64,000 nucleotides of DNA from Rhinopithecus roxellana. Lineage: Eukaryota > Chordata > Mammalia > Primates > Cercopithecidae. The position numbers and the translations under genes are program-made. Each line of letters starts with the position of its first letter. The first letter of the stretch is position 1. Under the pieces are notes generated by a model, which saw only the letters and a list, made by a program, of their open reading frames with translations, searched no databases and was not told where the DNA came from. The DNA lies in the NCBI RefSeq assembly GCF_007565055.1, contig NC_044568.1, positions 37,847,156-37,911,155 on the forward strand. Reading direction: 5' to 3'. Below, in pieces: positions 58,507-64,000 of the stretch.

Positions 58507-58788
58507 GGCCGGGCGCGGTGGCTCAAGCCTGTAATCCCAGCACTTTTGGGAGGTCAGGAGATCAAGACCATCCTAGCTAACCCGGTGAAACCCCGTCTCT
58601 ACTAAAAAATACAAAAAACTAGCCGGGCGAGGTAGCGGGCACCTGTAGTCCCAGCTACTCGGGAGGCTGAGGCAGGAGAATGGCGTAAACCCGAAAGGCA
58701 GAGCTTGCGGTGAGCTGAGATCCGGCCACTGCACTCCAGTTTGGGCGATAGAGCGAGACTTCGTCTCATAAAAAAAAAAAAAAAAAAA
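58507..58788 (+). mobile_element. AluY, Old World monkey type, with internal deletion
   Basis: A sense AluY starting GGCCGGGCGCGGTGGCTCAA. It carries the monkey-lineage variants ACTAGCCGGGCGAGG and GAGATCCGGCCACTGC. About 22 bp of the left monomer after CTTTTGGGAGG are missing; the reading jumps straight to TCAGGAGATC. The tail is a pure A run of about 18 bases. The minus-strand frames at 58573-58893 are Alu artefacts. Confidence 0.96.
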
Positions 58789-59789
58789 TGGAGGAAGAGA
58801 TACATGGTGGTTAGTAATGGAGATTCTGTAGTAGATATATGTATTAGTGTTTCCAGCATTATCTATGGAAAGGACACCTGGATATGGGCTCAAACATACC
58901 TACCTGCTTGACCAATATGAAGATGAAAATGCAGTGCTCACATATCTATAGCAACACGAAACGGTGACATCTCTGAGATAATGCCCTTTGTTCTGATTCC
59001 ACTCTTGTGAAGCTATTCTCTAGTGACTATTTACAACCCTTCTTCATCCACAAACACACACGTGCACACCAGATATAGATGATTATAATGACCAGGAAAA
59101 TAGCAATTAGCATTTTAATTAGAAACTTAAGTTCCAAACAGATTATACAATACACATTTGGTTTAATACATATTTGCATATACATATATTAATAAACTCT
59201 ATAAAGAATTTTTTAAAAGTGTTATACCTGTTGTTTATACACATATTCATCAAGAAAGAGAGACAGAGTGAGGGCAAGAGAGAGTGAGAGTGAGAGACAG
59301 AAACTTGAAAGCATAAAAAGTCACAGAAAAGCAAAAAATACATCCTCCCACTATCCAGAGATAAGCAATACAAATCGTTGGTTTATATTATTTGTGCTCA
59401 TACAGTCTTATAACTTCTTGCTTTTATTTCCAATTTGTAACATATTAGAAGCATTTTCTATCTTAAAAGTTTCTTCTAAAATATAATATAAAGAAACTAT
59501 TGAAAATATTGCTACAGCATAAGATATTTAATTCATTTCATATTGACAAACTTGTACCAGAAAATAAATTTGTTTCTTTGGGTTTAATAATTGTGAATTT
59601 TGAAGATTGGCTGTTAAACTTTTCTAGTCCTACTATGCTGAAGAACAGATTTTTGATAGCAGGGTAGCACTGGAATGCACCCCCTACAGAAGATCCCAGG
59701 AGCAACGAATCAACCACCCTTTGTATTCCTTTTACTTTTGAAACCACTGCATTGATTGACTAATTCAAAATATAATTTTTGTCAGCCAG
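58789..59789. other. AT-rich unique sequence, no gene seen
   Basis: The interval contains a GAGAGT/GAGAC-rich stretch near 59253-59300. Frames 59143-59373 (-), 59268-59486 (+) and 59538-59747 (-) lack recognisable domains. Confidence 0.55.
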
Positions 59790-59960
59790 TTATGTGATAG
59801 GTGATCTTCTAGATGTAAAGGATGCGACAACAAATAACACAGACTTTGGAGTCTTTGTCTTCTTGGAACTTGTACATTAGTGGAAGGATTGGTTTTTATA
59901 AGAAGTAAAATAGTTTGAGTTAACTGGAGAGAATGCAAAACTACTTGGAAGTCTATGCAT
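59790..59960 (-). mobile_element. L2 LINE fossil, antisense
   Basis: GATCTTCTAGATGTAAAGGAT, CACAGACTTTGGAGTCTTTG and CTTGGAACTTGTACATTAGTG are reversed L2 3'-region blocks. The 88-codon minus frame over it (59765-60031) is not a gene. Confidence 0.65.
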
Positions 59961-60960
59961 TGAAATGTATAAACATGATATTCCTCCATGTGGAAGTCAT
60001 TTTTATGTTTTCTTGATAAACTAGGAAGCAAATCATTAGCTGATAATAAAGATTAGGGAGATCAGACTCACTTTGAATCACTTGGCTTCTTTCTTCCAGT
60101 CCTCTTATTTTGTTCAAGCTCTCTCAAGCCACCCTGAAGTGGGATGCACAACAGGCTTTACATGTCCTATTCCTGTTGGAGCTATGAGAGATATGAGTTC
60201 CTCAACAGCTTGCAAGCCACTCACAAATTTGCTCAGGAAAAGTTGATGGGATTATACCGCAGTCAACTATGAAACTTTTAACGTGAGCTCATATTTTTTT
60301 TTCCAGTCAGAATTGCCTAATCCTTTTTAAATGTTCTTCACAGAAGCAATCAGATCTAGAATTCATTCTTTAGAAAAGCAAGATCCTCTCTCTTTCTTTT
60401 CTTTTCTCAAAGCAATCCAGGTGCCTAAGAAGCATTCTTGCAATAGTTAGCCGGCTAAGCCATATAAAACTGAACCATTATTACTCGTGTCTTTGTATGC
60501 ATTTTAACCTTTAAGTGGTGATACTATCATTTTAATTAAAGATGACATTTCTTCAGCATTCAATTCAAAAAGAGACTGCAAGGTCCCATTCTACAATAGA
60601 AACTAAATCCTTACTCCGAAAGTAAAACAAAGTGTATGCATGAAGGCAGGCAGGGGTGGGAAGGTTTCAAAATTTGATGGTGGGAGATTGGTGGTATTGG
60701 CAGGTATAAAAATGAGATACCTCCAGAACTATGAAAGTTATACGAGCCAAACTTCCTTTATGTTGCAAAAAATAAGACATAGAAAAAGCTAAAATTTCAA
60801 AGATTTGTGAGGAGTAAAATGTACCAGACAGAGAATCTTGGTCCACATTTTCTTTTTCAAATGTCTGTGCTATATGAGTAACTTAATATGCCCATTTTAC
60901 AGATACCATGTATAGATACTGAGATCCTCCATCCACACAATCACACTGTATTGGAAAATT
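59961..60960. other. unique sequence, no gene seen
   Basis: No certain repeat or gene. A very weak MIR-like trace (GCCCATTTTACAGATACCATG) lies near 60890. Confidence 0.55.
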
Positions 60961-61021
60961 ATATCATATCATATCATATCATATCATATCATATCATATA
61001 TTTATACATATATGATATGAT
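60961..61021. repeat. (ATATC)n pentanucleotide repeat with 14-bp hairpin
   Basis: About seven ATATC units occupy 60961-60999. The last units pair perfectly with the sequence that follows: ATCATATCATATAT at 60988-61001 is the exact reverse complement of ATATATGATATGAT at 61008-61021, with a 6-base loop TTATAC. It looks like a cruciform-capable microsatellite. Confidence 0.93.
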
Positions 61022-61024
61022 GAG

Positions 61025-61200
61025 TTTCACAATGTTGGCACTATTAACATTTTGGTCTGGATAATTATTTGTTGTGGGAGGCTATCCTGTGTATCATAGA
61101 ACGTTTAGCTGCATTTCTGGCCTCTACATGCAGGATGTCAGTAGTACCATCCTCCAAATTGCATCTAACAAAAAATGTCTTCAGATATTGGCAAACCTCC
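61025..61200 (+). mobile_element. MER5A-like hAT-Charlie MITE, sense
   Basis: Blocks in order: ATGTTGGCACTATTAACATT, TTTGGTCTGGATAATTATTTG, TTGTGGGAGGCTATCCTGTG, TGGCCTCTACATGCAGGATG and AAAAATGTCTTCAGATATTGG. This is the MER5A consensus order. A reversed relative lies at 18905-19125. The start adjoins the ATATC hairpin. Confidence 0.83.
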
Positions 61201-61473
61201 TACGTCCTGGTATCTCAGGACGTAGGGTACTGAAGTATCTCAGGCCTCTGTAAAAAAAAAAAAAATCCTAAGATTAAAATGGATCTATCATATATAAATG
61301 TCACACATTGCTTAATGAACCTAGGCTCTAACATTGTATAGTACATTTCCTGTGGTATCTGAATGCTATTGTATTTGAATAACTTAGTGATTTTTCATAG
61401 ATTGCCTTTAGTGAAAGGGTGGATTGAAACTAAACATTTCAGTGTGTTTAATAATTCTATTGACATGGATAAG
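61201..61473. other. unique sequence, no feature seen
   Basis: It contains a short duplicated phrase (TATCTCAGGACGTAGG near TACGTCCTGGTATCTC, forming an inverted repeat) at 61200-61227 and an A(13) run near 61252-61264. No gene. Confidence 0.5.
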
Positions 61474-61511
61474 TTTTGTTTGTTTGTTTGTTTGTTTTTG
61501 GTTTGTTTTAT
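61474..61511. repeat. (TTTG)n microsatellite at Alu tail
   Basis: TTTG units extend leftwards from the T tail of the antisense Alu, a common outcome of poly-A tail decay. Confidence 0.88.
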
Positions 61512-61814
61512 GTTTTTTTGAGACAGGGTCTTGCTCTGTTGCCAGGGCTCTAGTGCAGTGGAACCATCAGTGCTCATTGGAGCCTCAACCTCCTGTGCTC
61601 AGGCAATCCTCCAACCTCAGCCTCGCTGTTCCTGAGTAGCTGGGACTGTAGGTGCACACCACCATGCTCAAATATTTTTTTTTTGTTTGTATTTTTAGTA
61701 GAGACAGGGTTTTGCCATGTTGTCCAGGCTGGTCTGGAACTCCTGGGCTAGTGATCTTCCTACCTTGGCCTCCCAAAGTGCTGGAATTACAGGCATGAGC
61801 CACCGCACCTGGCA
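61512..61814 (-). mobile_element. Alu (J/S type), antisense
   Basis: A full-length reversed Alu: GAGACAGGGTCTTGCTCTG at the tail side, the middle T run at 61676-61684, and CCACCGCACCTGGC at the head. It is old by divergence. Frames 61424-61639 (+), 61395-61577 (-) and 61585-61815 (-) are artefacts of it. Confidence 0.93.
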
Positions 61815-62964
61815 AACACAGGGAAGTTTTGAAATTGGTGTATATATCATGTACTAATTTTCTGCCTGATTGTTTAATGTAAATCTCTCCCTCAAAGATT
61901 CACTAGCTATTGGACACAATGTTGCCTTAGGGCCCACAGGCAGGGCCTGTATGTGGAGCATTGTGTCTTCATGCTGTAAAGTATTTTCTTGAAAAATTTT
62001 TACAATCCCTTCTGTTGCATGGGAGCCCCCAGGCCTAACAGTGAAACCACCATGAATTTGATTAATTAATTCAAAATATAGTGGGCGGATTGCCTTGAGG
62101 CTCAACCAGAACCCATATTGAGTCCAGTGCTCAGGGTCTCCAGTTCAGAGAGGGCCCTATCTGAGTACGTAATGCAACTGAACACAGACATCTTCAAATA
62201 TTTGCCTCCATTTCTCCTATGACTCGTTTGTGGAATGCAAATATTATCTAGAGAGGACAATTATTGACCTAAAAACATGTTAACAGATGTTTGCAATCAT
62301 GAACATATATTAGCTGATAAATAAACCAGTTGTTCTTTATCTAAGGAACATTGCAGGTGTTCAAGGTGTTTTTGATGCCCCCTAAACTAATTTGTGTATG
62401 TGTCCATATGTGACTTATTCTTGGGAAAGTGTCAATAAATTTTCTCAGATTCTGAATGAATAACACAGTTGCCATAATAGCCTTAGGAAAAAACATTGGA
62501 TTTCGGAAATGCGGGCTCACCTTGAGCATCTATATATACTTACATGCTGCCCTTACAAAGTTATTTATCTTCCAGGAATTTTTGGTGGCTGCTAAATTTC
62601 TTTGCAAAAGTTTTTAAGTTTTGTGGATAATTTTGAATCACATGAAGGCTCTGCATGTTCAAAGAAAGTCAGGACAGTTTAGGGTTGCAATGATATATTT
62701 TTTATCTTGTTTAAACCTTAAAAAATATTAGTCTGATCTGTCCTTCAGAAACATCCCTGGTCTCCTTGTCTGTTTCTGAAAATATCTCAGTTTGCTATAG
62801 GTGGCCTTACAGACAGCAAGAGATTCCCTGGCATATCTTTTTGTAACCTATTGCATTTTGTGCCTCATTTTTGCTATACATATGAAAGATCTTACTAAGG
62901 CAGTTAATGTTTGCTTTCTTAGACATCAAATATTAACATATCATTAAGGGAGGTTAAATTAAAG
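61815..62964. other. unique sequence with one repeat-free 83-codon frame
   Basis: No repeat is recognisable. On the minus strand at 61854-62105 there is a frame of 83 codons with balanced amino-acid composition (for example HGGFTVRPGGSHATEG). No family is recognised, and no promoter or splice evidence is seen, so I do not call it a gene. The 62-codon frame at 62341-62529 is unsupported. Confidence 0.45.
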
Positions 62965-62975
62965 TTTTCTGTTCC

Positions 62976-63271
62976 AGGCCTGGTTCAGTGGCTCACTCCT
63001 GTAATCCAGAACTTTGAGAGGCTGAGGCAGGTGAATCACCTGAGGTCAGGAGTTCGAGACCAGCCTGGCCAACATGGTGAAATCCCATCTCTACTAAAAA
63101 TACAAAAATGTAGCTGAGTGTGGTGGCACACACCTGTAATCCTAGCTACTCGGAAGGTTGAGGTGGAAGAATCGCTTGAACCCGGAAGGTGGAAGTTGCA
63201 GTGAGCCGAGATTGTGCCATTGCACTCCAGCATGGGTGATAAGAGTGAAACTCTGTCTAAAAAAAAAAAAA
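62976..63271 (+). mobile_element. AluS-type element, sense
   Basis: A dimeric Alu from GGCCTGGTTCAGTGGCTC to an A(12) tail. TTTCTGTTCC at the left and TTTCTATTCC at the right flank are a near-perfect target duplication (62966-62975, 63275-63284). The 84-codon minus frame at 63036-63290 is an artefact. Confidence 0.95.
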
Positions 63272-63284
63272 TTTTTTCTATTCC

Positions 63285-63639
63285 AGACATTTTGTGGCAA
63301 TTGAGTATTTATATTACTGAATCCATGATTTTTTTTCAGTATACTTATTTTGTAAAATATGTGACTTATAGAGAATTCATAATATACATTTCATATTTTA
63401 TTAGTGCTACATTACGAAATCTAAGATTTTATTAACCCATTTTTAATAACGCAGAATTATCTTTCTAATCCTATAGACTACCTGTGGTCTTACATTATTT
63501 GTAATACATTATAGTTAAGGTAGAAACCTGATTTTAAAAATGTGGTCTGAATAGAAAACTAATGTTTATAAAACATTAACAACATGACAAACAAAATTCT
63601 GATTCGTACTTAATAGTAATTCTGTGCTGGAGGTACATG
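63285..63639. other. AT-rich unique sequence, no feature seen
   Basis: No repeat or gene is recognised. Confidence 0.6.
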
Positions 63640-63740
63640 CAATCCATTTTAAAGGTGATAAAACTAAAATTCAGAGAAACACCCAACTGGTTAATTCTAA
63701 GTATAGAAGCAAAACCCCAATCAGTATGTCACCAGAGCAC
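63640..63740 (-). mobile_element. MIR SINE fossil, antisense, partial
   Basis: CCATTTTAAAGGTGATAAAAC, TAAAATTCAGAGAAACACCC and CTGGTTAATTCTAAGTATAG fit a reversed MIR. It is diverged. The overlapping 80-codon plus frame (63637-63879) is not supported as a gene. Confidence 0.6.
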
Positions 63741-64000
63741 ATACTCTTTCCTAGGATATTTTGAAATATTTCAAAAGGGGGAAGAAAATAATAAAAAGGG
63801 TCTTGTTGGGGAAATAAAGGTCAGGAACCACAGGACCATCTGGCTGTGGTCTTCCAAACCCATGGAGTTTATTAAATAATAATTGACTACAAATTTATTA
63901 TTAATCAAAGGCATATATAGCTCACAAGTCATAACCCTTTTTGTTTCCACGAGTAAACAAAAGTTACCAGGCTGAGTTCAAATAAGACTATGCATATTAA
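63741..64000. other. AT-rich end of window, no feature seen
   Basis: Nothing recognisable before the window ends. Confidence 0.6.

Noticed and set aside
1..64000. CRISPR arrays, operons, phage or plasmid features, tRNA, rRNA and spliceosomal RNA genes
   Set aside because: None seen. Repeats are eukaryotic SINE, LINE, LTR and DNA-transposon fossils plus microsatellites, with no regularly spaced direct repeats.

Overview
This window is intergenic or intronic primate DNA, with no gene that can be proved from sequence alone. Three Alu copies (about 7436-7737, 32463-32779, 58507-58788) carry variants typical of Old World monkey AluY elements: CTCAAGCC near the left end, CTAGCCGGGCGAGG mid-element, and GATCCGGCCACTGC where human AluY has a CGCGCC motif. 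The source is therefore most likely a macaque, baboon, guenon or other catarrhine monkey. The background is AT-rich, and no reading frame is long, conserved-looking and free of repeats.

Layout: 1-4.6 kb holds a minus-strand MaLR LTR, a MIR and a GC-rich antisense L1 5'-end block. 4.6-14 kb is mostly unique AT-rich sequence with two Alus and two MIRs. 14.7-15.3 kb is an L1 piece that reverses orientation inside itself. 16-24.5 kb carries a MIR, a MER5A-like copy and several antisense L1 3' ends. 24.5-31.3 kb is one near-complete but inactivated sense L1, interrupted by an Alu. It is followed by a block about 460 bp long where a GGGA-type purine run gives way to a TTTC-type pyrimidine run. 32-46 kb has an antisense L1, a young AluY with a clear target duplication, L2 and MIR fossils, another antisense L1 and a Tigger-like MITE between microsatellites. 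46-64 kb is mostly unique sequence with six further Alus, one antisense L1, L2 and MIR fossils and a second MER5A-like copy.

No protein-coding gene, functional RNA gene, CRISPR array or prokaryotic feature is supported. The most gene-like signals are two short plus-strand intervals flanked by splice-like sites with open frames (38453-38586 and 42566-42731). They would join in phase, but remain weak candidates that need RNA or conservation evidence. I saw no sign of a new biological system. Family names for repeats come from recognising consensus sequence by eye, and boundaries are approximate to about 5-30 bp unless target duplications fix them.
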